A stretch of DNA of 64,000 bases from positions 248,001 to 312,000 of the forward strand of contig CP154795.1 of NCBI GenBank assembly GCA_039565995.1, read 5' to 3'. Position numbers and translations under genes: made by a program. A model generated the notes under the pieces. That model did no database searches. It was not told the origin of the DNA and was given only the letters and a program-made list of their open reading frames with translations. This DNA is from Propionibacteriaceae bacterium ZF39. Its GTDB lineage: Bacteria; Actinomycetota; Actinomycetes; Propionibacteriales; Propionibacteriaceae. Each line of letters opens with the position of its first letter. The stretch's first letter is position 1. Shown here one piece after another: positions 25,626 to 33,774 of the stretch.

Positions 25626-25914
25626 ATGAGCTTGCGACTTCTGGCGTGACCATCAATCGTCCAAGGTCAATTCGATCCGGACGCGCACGCTGATCGAGCA
25701 AGCCGACCTGGTGGTCGTACGCTTCGGTGACAAATACAAGCAGTGGAACGCCGCATTCGATGCCGGCTACTGCGCCGCTCTCGCCAAGCCCTATGTGACC
25801 CTCCACGCGCCGGAGATCGTCCACGCCCTCAAGGAAGTCGACGCCGCGGCACAAGCCTGGTGCACGACCACGGACCAAGTCGTGGAGATCCTGCGCTACG
25901 TCCTCAAGGCGTGA
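25626..25914 (+). pseudogene. Deleted second copy of ytoQ
   Basis: It begins ATGAGCTT like ytoQ, then jumps to GCGACTTCTGG. Compared with 22511-22951, exactly 152 bp are missing (22519-22670 in the intact copy), which breaks the frame and gives a stop after seven codons (25647-25649). Downstream the coding sequence is well conserved to the stop (RFGDKYKQWNAAFDAGYC, VVEILRYVLKA). The upstream flanks also share patches (GGCTATAGG, GGAGC). A distal 67-residue fragment could be translated from GTG 25711, but a functional product is unlikely. Confidence 0.9.
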
Positions 25915-25925
25915 ACTCCTTAATG

Positions 25926-25997
25926 CGCGAGACCCCTCGTGCATGCACGAGACCCCTGCTCGAGCAGGGGTCTCGTGGCTCTCGAAGGGGTCTCGCG
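25926..25997. terminator. Nested palindrome between converging genes
   Basis: Inner perfect palindrome 25946-25977, arms CACGAGACCCCTGCTC with no spacer. Outer arms CGCGAGACCCCT (25926-25937) and AGGGGTCTCGCG (25986-25997). It separates the ytoQ pseudogene from the convergent M23 gene, so a bidirectional terminator is likely, although there is no U-tract. The 10-mer CGAGACCCCT or its complement occurs four times. Confidence 0.65.
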
Positions 25998-26019
25998 GCC
26001 CAGGTGGGAGAGCCGAGCG

Positions 26020-26802
26020 TCACATGCGTACGCCCTTGGCTTCGAGCCAGGCGTAGGGATCCTTGGTGCTGTAGGGATCGTTGGTGGCAGCGCCATCCGG
26101 ATAGAACTCGAAGTGGAGATGGGCGCCGAAGGTACGCCCCGTCATGCCGACCGTGCCGATCTGATCGCCGGCCTTGACCTCCTGGCCGGGCTTGACGGTC
26201 AGGTTGTTGAGGTGGGCATAGAGGCTCGAGCCATCGCTGTGCTTGATGACGGCGTGGACGCCGGCCCAGCCGCCCGCATTCGACTCGCCGACGACGCCCG
26301 GGGCGACCGCATACACGGGCGTACCCACCGGGGCCGACAGGTCCTGCCCCGTGTGATAGCGGGACCAGGCGCCGGTCGCGCCCCAGCGGGCGCCGAGGGA
26401 GTAGGCCTCCGGTGCCACCGGCGCGGCCGCGACATTGACGGGTTCTTCCTCCATGACCGTCAGCGTTTCCTCTGTCCGCTCGCTGGCGAGGACCGCGTAC
26501 TCACGCTGCAGAGTCGCTTCATCCGCGTAGCTCAGGGCCGCCACGTGATTGTGGGCGTCGGTGATCGAGTTGGGCTCGGTGGCCGCGCCATGGGCGTGGG
26601 AGTGGTTGTGAAGAGCCTGGCTGAGTGCGGGCGCATGGCTGGCCTCGGCGGCCCGGGCGGGAGAATCCGCGCTGACGCCGGCGGCGACCAATGCTGCGAC
26701 GGCCATGGCGGCCAACCCTCCGGTCATCAGGCCTGTGGCCGTCCGGTTCTCGTCGCGCAGGGCGCGACGGGCCTTGGGCTTGCGGGTCAGGCGGAAAGAC
26801 AC
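26020..26802 (-). CDS. Secreted M23 (LytM-type) metallopeptidase
   Basis: 260 residues. A long N-terminus with basic residues precedes a hydrophobic segment at about 24-44 and an ARA-type cleavage region near 50. After a His/Ala-rich stretch, the M23 domain covers about 150-260: RYHTGQDLSAPVGTPVYA holds HxxxD zinc ligands, and GAHLHFEFYPDGAATNDPY holds the HxH motif. It cuts peptidoglycan cross-links or may be a binding-only amidase activator; all zinc residues are present, so it should be active. The 3' end faces the nested palindrome. Upstream, 26803-26996 holds the control region shared with ridA. Confidence 0.9.
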   Translation of the reverse strand: MSFRLTRKPKARRALRDENRTATGLMTGGLAAMAVAALVAAGVSADSPARAAEASHAPALSQALHNHSHAHGAATEPNSITDAHNHVAALSYADEATLQREYAVLASERTEETLTVMEEEPVNVAAAPVAPEAYSLGARWGATGAWSRYHTGQDLSAPVGTPVYAVAPGVVGESNAGGWAGVHAVIKHSDGSSLYAHLNNLTVKPGQEVKAGDQIGTVGMTGRTFGAHLHFEFYPDGAATNDPYSTKDPYAWLEAKGVRM

Positions 26803-26996
26803 GGAAATCTCCTGGTTCGGTGGCGTTCTGGATGCGAAAGCAAGGGCTGGCGTACGCCTGCCGACTCGGAAGCTCGAATTCTGAAAGAACCTCAGGAACT
26901 CTCGCGGTTAATTTAAGAATCACACATCTCGATTGGTAATCGAACCGAGCGTTCCGTGGTATAGAACCTCCATCAGTGACGATGAGTGGAGATTCC

Positions 26997-27386
26997 ATGC
27001 GTGTGATCGAGACCAAGAACGCCCCAACTCACACGGGCCCAGTGCCCCAGGCGGTGGAGTCGGGCGGGTGGATTTTCGTGTCGGCGTTGTTCGGGACGAC
27101 GGTCGACGAGGGCAAGATTCCCGACACTGCACGCGGTGAGGCGGAGCAGTTGTTCGCCAATCTGAAAGCGGTCCTGGAAGCGGCCGGCGCCACGCTTGAG
27201 AACGTCGTCCAGGTGCGCATCATGATGCGAGCCCTGCAGCAGGACCGGCCCACGTTCAATGAGGTCTGGCGTAAACAGTTCGGGGATCATCGCCCGGCGC
27301 GAAGTGCGATCGAATCCTCCGACTTCGGCCGTCCCGGTGAGGGTGCCCGGTTCATGATTGAGGCCGTCGCCCATCTGGCCGGGTGA
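26997..27386 (+). CDS. RidA family deaminase-like protein
   Basis: 129 residues from ATG 26997. The conserved parts are SGGWIFVSALFGTT (about 21-34), TRGEAEQLFANLKAVLEAAGATLENVVQVRIMM with the substrate Arg near 82, and RPTFNEVWRKQFGDHRPARSAIE near 90-110. RidA proteins hydrolyse reactive enamines/imines; many members sit with aromatic or amino-acid degradation genes. Here the next gene, 27 bp downstream, is a broken 4-hydroxybenzoate hydroxylase, so it may be the remnant of an aromatic operon. An inverted repeat TCGATT-GGT-AATCGA (26929-26943) and a -10-like TATAGA at 26961 lie upstream. Confidence 0.85.
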   Translation: MRVIETKNAPTHTGPVPQAVESGGWIFVSALFGTTVDEGKIPDTARGEAEQLFANLKAVLEAAGATLENVVQVRIMMRALQQDRPTFNEVWRKQFGDHRPARSAIESSDFGRPGEGARFMIEAVAHLAG

Positions 27387-27412
27387 TTCGCCGCCGCGAA
27401 AGGACAGCGCAC

Positions 27413-28550
27413 ATGAGGATTTCCAGGACCCGGGTCGGCATTGTCGGTGCTGGGCCGGCCGGGCTCTTGCTGTCCCACCTGCTCGCGCAGAGCGGCATCG
27501 ACAGCATCGCGATCGACATCCGCAGCCGCCGAGAGATCGAGCACACTCATCGCGCGGGGATCCTGGAGAACAGCGTCGTGCAGACGCTGGTGGACTCAGG
27601 CCTGGATCGCGTCCTTACCGATGGCATGGAGCACGACGGCATCGATGTCCGATTCGCCGGGCGGAGCAACCCGATCGACTTCAAGGAACTCGTCGACTCC
27701 ACCGTCTGGCTCTATCCCCAGACCGATGTGTTCATCGACCTGGCCAATGCGCGCGAACGCGACAACGGTGACGTGCGGATGCCGACGGCGAGGAATGCGA
27801 AATCCACTGCGAGATCGTGGCGGCACCGATGGTTCGCGCTCCATCACGCGTCAACTGATCCCCGCGGCCGAGCGGACGCACCATTTCAAGGAATATCCGC
27901 ACGCCTGGATGGGCGTCCTGACCGAATCGCCATTCAATGCCAAGAACCTGATCTATGCCCATTCGGATCGCGGTTTCGCGCTGATTTCGCAGCGTACGCC
28001 CGAACTCCAGCGCATGACCTTCCAGGTGGCCCCGGACGAGGATGTCCAATCCTGGTCGGATCGGAAAGTCTGGGACGAATTGCAGTCCCGGACCGCGGCG
28101 GCCGGCGTACTCGAACTCAATGAAGGCCCCGTTATCGAGCGCACACTCCTCGGTTTCCGCAGCTTCGTGTCCACGCCCATGCGGTGGCAGAACCTGGTCC
28201 TCGCCGGCGATGCCGCCCACACGGTCCCACCCACCGGCGCGAAGGGGCTCAATGCGGCGGTCAACGACATTCGCATCCTTCACGAATGCCTCGTCACCTA
28301 TTTCGGCGGCGAGCCGAACGCGCTCGATGACTACAGCAATCGCGCGCTCAAACGCATCTGGAAGGTCGAGAACTTCTCCTATTGGATGACCCAGATGCTC
28401 CACAAGCCGGACTCCGGCAACACCTTTGATCTCGAACGCCAACTCGGCGAACTCGAGACCATCACCTCCTCGAAGATCGGTCAGGCCTACCTCGCGGAGT
28501 GCTATACGGGCTGGCCGAATCACTCCGTCGGTGATCGATCCAGGCGGTAG
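27413..28550 (+). pseudogene. pobA: 4-hydroxybenzoate 3-monooxygenase, frameshifted and internally deleted
   Basis: The product would be a PobA-type FAD monooxygenase. From ATG 27413 the first frame gives VGIVGAGPAGLLLSHLLAQ and HRAGILENSVVQTLVDSGL up to RERDNGDVR (about 27777). Next, about 25 residues of the usual sequence are missing. A short stretch DADGEECEIHCEIVA reads in a second frame (27778-27823), and the rest continues in a third frame from GTDGSRSITRQLIPA through LAGDAAHTVPPTGAKGLN to GWPNHS at 28550. Two frame changes plus a deletion make an active enzyme unlikely, unless they are sequencing errors. Intact relatives have about 394 residues. Confidence 0.8.
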
Positions 28551-28578
28551 TTGAAACGTAAACTAGATGCGCTATCCT
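28551..28578 (+). promoter_or_regulatory. Sigma-70-type promoter for a leaderless FMN reductase transcript
   Basis: TTGAAA (28551-28556), 16 bp, TATCCT (28573-28578). The expected start of transcription falls at about 28585-28586, the A of the ATG, and there is no Shine-Dalgarno sequence, so the message is probably leaderless. Confidence 0.6.
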
Positions 28579-28585
28579 TGTGGAC

Positions 28586-29158
28586 ATGAAGATCGCAATC
28601 ATCACCGGAACCACCCGCCCGGGCCGCAAGTCCCTCGCCGTTGCCGAATGGGTCCATGTCCAGGCCTCCAAGCGCGACGACGCCGAGTTCGAGATCGTGG
28701 ACATCGCCGACTATGACCTGCCCCTCTATGACGAGTCGGTGCCCGCGATGATGGGGCAGTACGAGCACGAGCACACCAAGCGTTGGAACGCCAAGATCGC
28801 CGAGTTCGACGGCTACATCTTCGTGACGGCCGAGTACAACCACGCCGCTGCCGCGCCCCTGACCAATGCGATGGCTTACCCCTACAACGAGTGGGTCAAC
28901 AAGGGCGCCGCGTTCGTCGGTTATGGCGGCATGGGTGGCGTGCGGGCGGTCGAGAACCTGCGTCTGATCGTGGCCGAGCTCCAGCTCGCCGATGTGCGCC
29001 AGGCCATCCACCTCTCCGCCTTCGACGACATGGAGAACTTCGAGACCATCGCGCCCCGGCCCATGCAGGCCAAGCAGCTCGAGACCCTGTTCGATCAGCT
29101 CATCGCCTGGTCCGGGGCCCTGAAGTCCCTCCGCGAATCCCAGCTGGTCAACGCCTGA
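28586..29158 (+). CDS. NADPH-dependent FMN reductase
   Basis: 190 residues from ATG 28586. It has a flavodoxin-like fold: KIAIITGTTRPGRKSLAVAEW binds the FMN phosphate (GTTRPGR near 8-14), DYDLPLYDESVPAM near 45, and FVTAEYNHAAAAPLTNAMAYPYNEWVNKGAAFVGYGGMGG near 80-115 carries the SPEYN-like loop (TAEYN). It reduces FMN, quinones or azo compounds with NADPH. It is monocistronic, with its own leaderless promoter, and is followed by the first 70-bp hairpin repeat. Confidence 0.9.
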   Translation: MKIAIITGTTRPGRKSLAVAEWVHVQASKRDDAEFEIVDIADYDLPLYDESVPAMMGQYEHEHTKRWNAKIAEFDGYIFVTAEYNHAAAAPLTNAMAYPYNEWVNKGAAFVGYGGMGGVRAVENLRLIVAELQLADVRQAIHLSAFDDMENFETIAPRPMQAKQLETLFDQLIAWSGALKSLRESQLVNA

Positions 29159-29204
29159 CCTCGGGAGGCCTGTGCCGGTCCCGTTCTCTGGGGTACGCCG
29201 CGCC

Positions 29205-29274
29205 GACTCCCCGCACCCGATGCCACCCTCCGACTCGTCTGCAGGTCGGAACGTCGCATCAGGTGCGGGGAGTC
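29205..29274. repeat. 70-bp hairpin repeat, copy A
   Basis: GACTCCCCGCACCCGATGC at the left and GCATCAGGTGCGGGGAGTC at the right form an 18/19 inverted repeat; an inner TCCGAC/GTCGGA pair extends the stem. It is identical over 70 bp and in the same orientation to 30137-30206, and the similarity extends 5' to CCGTTCTCTGGGG. The stop of the broken DUF559 gene lies 7 bp downstream. Confidence 0.85.
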
Positions 29275-29280
29275 GCGCAC

Positions 29281-30110
29281 CTAGCCGGCCCTGCGCGACC
29301 AGAGTCCGAACTTCAGGCCCGTGGTCACGATTCGCCGGAGCTGGACAGGGTCGTTCAGCTCGTCGACGCCCCAGCGGATGGTCCACCGTCCGTGGTCCCG
29401 CAATACGCCTTCGCGTCGCTTCTCATACAGGACGGCGGCGTTGATGTCCTGCCCGGGGCGAAGCAGGCGGCCGTACTTCTCCTTGCCGTCATACTCCCCA
29501 CACGTGCCGAAGTCCGGCCAGTCGAAGTCGGTGCGTGCGTCGAGCTCCCCGTCGGCATTGCGAAACTCCTGCTGCAACACCGGTTCGGTAGTCCCAGTTC
29601 GGCGAGCAGTACGCGTGACTTCGACTCGCCGGGACTCTCGGCCCGAGGATCCGCGAACGCCAGGGCTCGGCGAGCCCGCGTGTTGCCGGGTCGACGGGCG
29701 GCCAGGGCAATTTCAAGCTCAAGTTCGGCCCGGTCGATCCCTCGACGCAACGCTGCGTCCAGCAGGGCGACCGCATCGACGTACGCCAGCCAGCGCGCCA
29801 GGTCAGCCGCTGTTCGCGTGAGCGATGTGACCGCACGGCCCTTGATCTGCGTCACTGAACCCTTGGGCAGTGACCCCTCGTGTTGATGGGTGTGCTTGGT
29901 GATCCGACCCTTGGCATTCCTTGTGAGATGGACGCGATGCATGGCTTGGAGAGGAACCGGTAGGTCATGCAACACCGCACCAGAGATATGGCTGAGAACG
30001 CCGTCGGAGGCCACATGCGGAAGCGTCGCCTCGATCAGTTCCAGGTGGCGACCCGAGCCAAGCCGGTGCTGGCCGACAGCCGGCGCGGGAAGTGGAGTTG
30101 TCCACAGGGA
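29281..30110 (-). pseudogene. DUF559/Vsr-type nuclease-fold protein, frameshifted and 5'-truncated
   Basis: Two minus-strand frames make one actinobacterial protein of the DUF559 kind often placed with AbiEi-like antitoxins. The N-terminal part includes LIEATLPHVASDGVLSHISG, RVHLTRNAKGRITKHTH, TSLTRTAADLARWL and ALLDAALRRG, and ends at RVLLAELGLP. The frame changes at about 29585-29592, and the C-terminal part continues VLQQEFRNADGELDARTDFDW, CGEYDGKEKYGRL and LYEKRREGVLRDHGRWTIRW, the nuclease-like core. The usual first 50-60 residues are missing; the upstream frame runs into repeat copy B. Two 70-bp repeats bracket the gene. Confidence 0.7.
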
Positions 30111-30136
30111 TGCTTCCGTTCTCTGGGGGTACGCAG

Positions 30137-30206
30137 GACTCCCCGCACCCGATGCCACCCTCCGACTCGTCTGCAGGTCGGAACGTCGCATCAGGTGCGG
30201 GGAGTC
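30137..30206. repeat. 70-bp hairpin repeat, copy B
   Basis: Same 70 bp as 29205-29274, direct orientation, 932 bp apart. It lies between the truncated start of the DUF559-type gene and the stop of the pseudokinase gene (30216), 10 bp from that stop, so it may also terminate that transcript. Confidence 0.85.
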
Positions 30207-30215
30207 ATCGCGTCA

Positions 30216-31877
30216 TCAGCTCCAGAACCGGGCCTCGGCGATGCCGCCGGTGAAGGCGGACCCATCGCGGGGGAGCTCGGTGAGATACACCAGCACGAAA
30301 CGGGTTCCGGCCGGAGCGTCCAGGGTCACCGTGGTCGCCGCCGGAGCATGCAGGGCCTGGCCGACAACCGTCCACTGACCGACACCCTGGAGAGGCGGTC
30401 GGGTGGTGGCTTCGGTCGCGGGTACGCGGACCTCCAGGCTGGTGCCGGCGCCATCGAGATCGAGCTCGACGCGGCTGACCCGGCGTACCTCTCCGAGATC
30501 GAAGATCAGGCCGACGCCCGTCTTGTTGCCGATCTCTGCTTCCCAGTAGTTCATGGTGCGCCAGGACGTGTTCGGGTCGCCGTCCCAGGCGCGGGACACC
30601 TGGTTGGGGCGCTCCTCGCCGTTGCCCTCTGGATCGAAGTCCTGCGCGGCGACCACGGACCAGCGCTCGGACGCAGCAGCCCCGGGCGAGGCCGTCGAGG
30701 CCGAGCCGGTCAACGCGTTGTGCAGCAGGGGCACGGCCACGATGGTCCCGATGATGACCGCCACGAGCAGGGGGACCACGACCCAGGCCCACCGGAACCC
30801 CTTGCGGGGCGAGCTCCACGGGGTATCGACGGGCTCCTGGCTGATCACGCTCGGCGTCGGGTGCGCCCTGGTGCGCTCGGCCTCCCCAGCTGGCGGAGGC
30901 GGCGGCGGGTCATTCAGCGCCCGGGTCAGGTGGGCAGTCACCTGAGCGGCGGTCCGCAACGGGGCCGGGTGCGCCGGGTCGAGGATTCGCGCGGAGGCCT
31001 GGGCCAGGTTGGCGTTGGACGATTCGTCAGCGCCGAGAGCCCGCAGCATGTGACCGAGGGCCTGCACGTCCGCAGCCTCGGGGTTGATCGGCGTCCGGGC
31101 GGGGCTGAGTTCGGCTGCGAACAGGAAGCCGGCGATCTTGACGTTGCCTTCGCAGGTCAGCGTCACGAGCGCGGGGGAGAGCGCCCGGTGATAGAGCCCC
31201 TGGGCATGCATCCCGATCAGCGCCTCGGCGACCTCGCGTACGAACGTCACGGCCTCGCGTCGTCTCATCGAGCCGACCGCGAGCAGGTCCTCCAGTGTTT
31301 CGCCTTCGGCAAAGTCGCAGACGACGAAGTTGTCGGTTTCCGGGTTGTCGGCGTCGGCCGGTGCCGAGGCATCCAGCACACGGAGGACGCGCGAGTCATA
31401 GCTGGCGCATGCGATCTGGCGGGCCGCGGCGAGCAGTCGGTTGCCCCGCTCATTGGCGGGCAGCAGGTGCACGACGATCGGGCGCAGGAGTTTCTCGTCG
31501 TACGCGCGCCAGGTCTGGGTGTCCCCGCGGTCCACGAGCAGCTCGTCGAGGCGGTAGCGGTCCTGCAGTTTCCGGCCGGCAGCTGCGGGGCGCAGCCGGG
31601 CCTGGACGGGGCGAATCTGGGTGGGTCGAGCCTGGGTCGGCTGTGCCTGAGTCGGCTCCACCGGGTGTGCCTGGGTCGCGTCCGGGACGGCTGGCTGGAC
31701 GAGCGTGGTCTCACTGGTGTCTTCGCCGCCGCGGGTCTCGCCGAAGGACACCCGGGTCCTCGGTTCCTGTGCCCGGACTGCCGGGCCTCCCTGCGTCATC
31801 TGTTTGATCGGGATCACCCCACCTGTGCTTCGAGATTCGTTTGGATTGGTCTGATTCGTCAGTGCGTTCAATTCCAT
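30216..31877 (-). CDS. Membrane pseudokinase with a discoidin-like extracellular tail
   Basis: About 553 residues from ATG 31877; ATG 31910 is an alternative. A Gln/Pro/Thr-rich leader contains repeats like PTQAQPTQARPTQIRP (about 80-100). The kinase fold follows (about 105-330), but the catalytic loop reads YHRALSPALVTL instead of HRDLKP and the DFG is replaced by AGF, so it cannot be an active kinase. A single membrane segment WAWVVVPLLVAVIIGTIVAV lies near 375. The outer domain has RAWDGDPNTSWRTMNYW and GVGLIFDLGEVRRVSRVELDLDGAG, a carbohydrate-binding F5/8-type pattern. The same layout forms the C-terminus of mycobacterial MurJ (MviN), recruited by FhaA. Here no MurJ gene is adjacent. Confidence 0.82.
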   Translation of the reverse strand: MELNALTNQTNPNESRSTGGVIPIKQMTQGGPAVRAQEPRTRVSFGETRGGEDTSETTLVQPAVPDATQAHPVEPTQAQPTQARPTQIRPVQARLRPAAAGRKLQDRYRLDELLVDRGDTQTWRAYDEKLLRPIVVHLLPANERGNRLLAAARQIACASYDSRVLRVLDASAPADADNPETDNFVVCDFAEGETLEDLLAVGSMRRREAVTFVREVAEALIGMHAQGLYHRALSPALVTLTCEGNVKIAGFLFAAELSPARTPINPEAADVQALGHMLRALGADESSNANLAQASARILDPAHPAPLRTAAQVTAHLTRALNDPPPPPPAGEAERTRAHPTPSVISQEPVDTPWSSPRKGFRWAWVVVPLLVAVIIGTIVAVPLLHNALTGSASTASPGAAASERWSVVAAQDFDPEGNGEERPNQVSRAWDGDPNTSWRTMNYWEAEIGNKTGVGLIFDLGEVRRVSRVELDLDGAGTSLEVRVPATEATTRPPLQGVGQWTVVGQALHAPAATTVTLDAPAGTRFVLVYLTELPRDGSAFTGGIAEARFWS

Positions 31878-31929
31878 TCCATTGTCCCCGGAGAACTGCT
31901 CCGGACCCATTCCGCGTTCCGTCCGGCCG

Positions 31930-33005
31930 TCAGGCCGCAGGCGTCAGGGCTCCGAGCTGATCGCGTACCGCAAACGCAGCGTCCCGCCCCGCCCGATTCG
32001 CCCCGATCGTCGAGGCGGACGGGCCGTAGCCGACGAAGTGGATGCGCGGATCACGGGCGGCGGTGGTGAAGACGTGCGGGTCCCGGGGTGCCAAGAGCTC
32101 GATGCCACCGGCCGGGCTGCGGAGCTGCAGCGGGGCGAGGTGCTTCACCGCGGGCCTGAACCCCGTGGCCCACAGGATCGCGTCGGCCTGCTCGAACGAG
32201 CCGTCGGCCCAGCGCACGCCGTCGGCCACGATCCGCTCGAACATCGGCCGCCGTCGGTCATAGACCCCGAGGTCGGCGGCCGCCTGCTCCTGCGGGCGCA
32301 GCATCAGGCCGGTCACGCTCACGACCGACTGCGGTGGGAGCCCGCGCGCGACTCGTTGCTCCACGAGCGCCACGGCGGCGCGGCCGGCGTCGGCATCGAA
32401 TCCTTCGGTACGCCAGACCGGCTCGCGACGGGTCACCCAGGTCACGTCGGCAACCGGCGCGAGTTCGCCGATGACTGCACGGCCGACGCGCCCCCGCCGA
32501 CGACCACCACGCGCTGCCCGGCGAAGGCCTCCGGTCCCGGATAGTCAACGGCGTGGAACTGCCGTCCCCGGAAGTCGGCCGCTCCCGGATAGGACGGCAC
32601 GAACGGCTGGTCCCACGTGCCGGTGGCGTTGACCACGGCGCGAGTACGCCACGTGCCTGCGGAGGTCTCGACCAGCAGTTCGTCGGTGTCACCCGCCTCA
32701 CGGACTCGGTGGACCCGGACCGGTCGGCGTACCGGCAGGTCGAACTCACGCTCGTAGGCACTGAAATAGGCCGGTACCTCCACATTCGCCCGCGCCTGCA
32801 GGTCGAACTCGGGGACCGCCCGGCCGGGCAGGTTCGCCACGCCGTGGACATCGTGCATCGTCAGGCTGTCCCAGCGGTGCTGCCAGGCGCCGCCGGGGGC
32901 ATCGTTCGCGTCGAGAACAACGAAGTCAATGCCGAGCCGCTGCAGGTGGTACGCAGCCGACAGGCCCGCCTGCCCTGCACCGATGACGACCGCCGAGATA
33001 TTCAT
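31930..33005 (-). pseudogene. CzcO-type flavin-dependent monooxygenase, frameshifted
   Basis: The N-terminal frame (33005 to about 32490) has the FAD motif VVIGAGQAGLSAAYHLQRLG, PGGAWQHRWDSLTMHD, NATGTWDQPFVPSYPG and the NADPH motif VVVVGGGASAVQ near 175. Directly after, at about 32478-32490, the frame changes: the expected IGELAPVADVTWVTRREPVW continues in another frame and runs to 31930 with ILWATGFRPAVKHLAPL and HFVGYGPSASTIGANRAGR. A one-base deletion or two-base insertion explains it. Intact relatives have about 350-370 residues, the total length here. Either a recent pseudogene or a sequencing error. Confidence 0.82.
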
Positions 33006-33114
33006 ACAACTTTCAACTAGTTTGCGCGAGGGTCTATTCCGGCGGCCTCTTCATTAAACACGGAATATAGGTTAGAAATGGAGGTCGAATCATCTGTGCC
33101 CCAAGGAGGCCCCA

Positions 33115-33342
33115 ATGTCCACGCAGCTTGATGTCCGCGCCGAGCCGCCCGCCCGTCGCCACACTCTGATCTTCGAAACCTGGAACGCGCTCGCGGTCGG
33201 CGAGGCCTTCGAGCTGGTCAACGACCACGATCCGAAGCCGTTGTACTACCAGTTCGCCGCCGAGCACACAGATCAGTTCGAGTGGACCCCGCTCGAGGAG
33301 GGCCCCGAGGTCTGGCGCATCAACATCAGCAAGACCGCCTGA
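33115..33342 (+). CDS. DUF2249 protein
   Basis: 75 residues matching the DUF2249 pattern: LDVRAEPPARRHTLIFETW, then ALAVGEAFELVNDHDPKPLYYQF, then FEWTPLEEGPEVWRINI. Family members are small SirA/TusA-like proteins found with hemerythrin and NO-reductase genes; their role is unclear. AAGGAGG stands upstream of the start. It is divergent from the flavin monooxygenase; no relatives of the nitric-oxide genes are nearby. Confidence 0.85.
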   Translation: MSTQLDVRAEPPARRHTLIFETWNALAVGEAFELVNDHDPKPLYYQFAAEHTDQFEWTPLEEGPEVWRINISKTA

Positions 33343-33390
33343 TCGACCGTGCTCGGGGCTCGCAGCGCACCCGGGCCGACCGCCGTAGTC

Positions 33391-33770
33391 GGTCCGGGGT
33401 GGGGTGGCGCGCGCTATGTAACTGCGTCCGGTCCGGAAGCGCCCTCTGGCCAGGCGCAGGTGCTGTCGCGGTATCGGGGGTGAGATGTCCCAATATGAGG
33501 GCACTGGCGCCGTTAGCGCCGCTGGCCCTCGCTGTTTGGGACATCTGATGTGCGTGCGGCGCGTGAGGTGCCCTACATGTCGGGAAGTGCGCCGGAGAGA
33601 AGTCGGTCGAGGCCGCGAGAGATGCGGAGGCCGCCCTGGGGCTCTCGGCACCGCGAACGGTTCGGACCAGAGAACGAACCCGGTCGTCGGCCCACCCGAC
33701 GGTGCGATCCGGCAGGGGTGCTTCCGTAGCGGACGCAGTTACATAGCGCGGCCCCACCTACCCCTGGCCC
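33391..33770. repeat. Long imperfect inverted repeat with nested hairpin, no gene inside
   Basis: The 432-bp gap between DUF2249 and the transporter gene has no credible coding sequence. Its ends pair: GCGCTATGTAACTGCGTCCG (33411-33430) is the exact reverse complement of 33730-33749. Weaker matching extends outward (GGTCCGGG near both ends) and inward (GGAAGC near 33435 against GCTTCC near 33719), about 60-70 bp per arm. A second hairpin lies in the centre. The form is that of a MITE-like non-autonomous element or a large structured RNA. Confidence 0.65.
33483..33546. repeat. Central hairpin of the nested inverted repeat
   Basis: AGATGTCCCAA (33483-33493) pairs with TTGGGACATCT (33536-33546), GAGGGC (33497-33502) with GCCCTC (33525-33530), and GGCGC with GCGCC around a short loop at 33511-33515. 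A 64-nt hairpin with two small internal loops would result. Confidence 0.7.
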
Positions 33771-33774
33771 GGAC

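Noticed and set aside
33391-33770. Insertion sequence with terminal inverted repeats
   Set aside because: No transposase frame lies between the arms; interval too short and structured. Kept only as a MITE-like or structured repeat.
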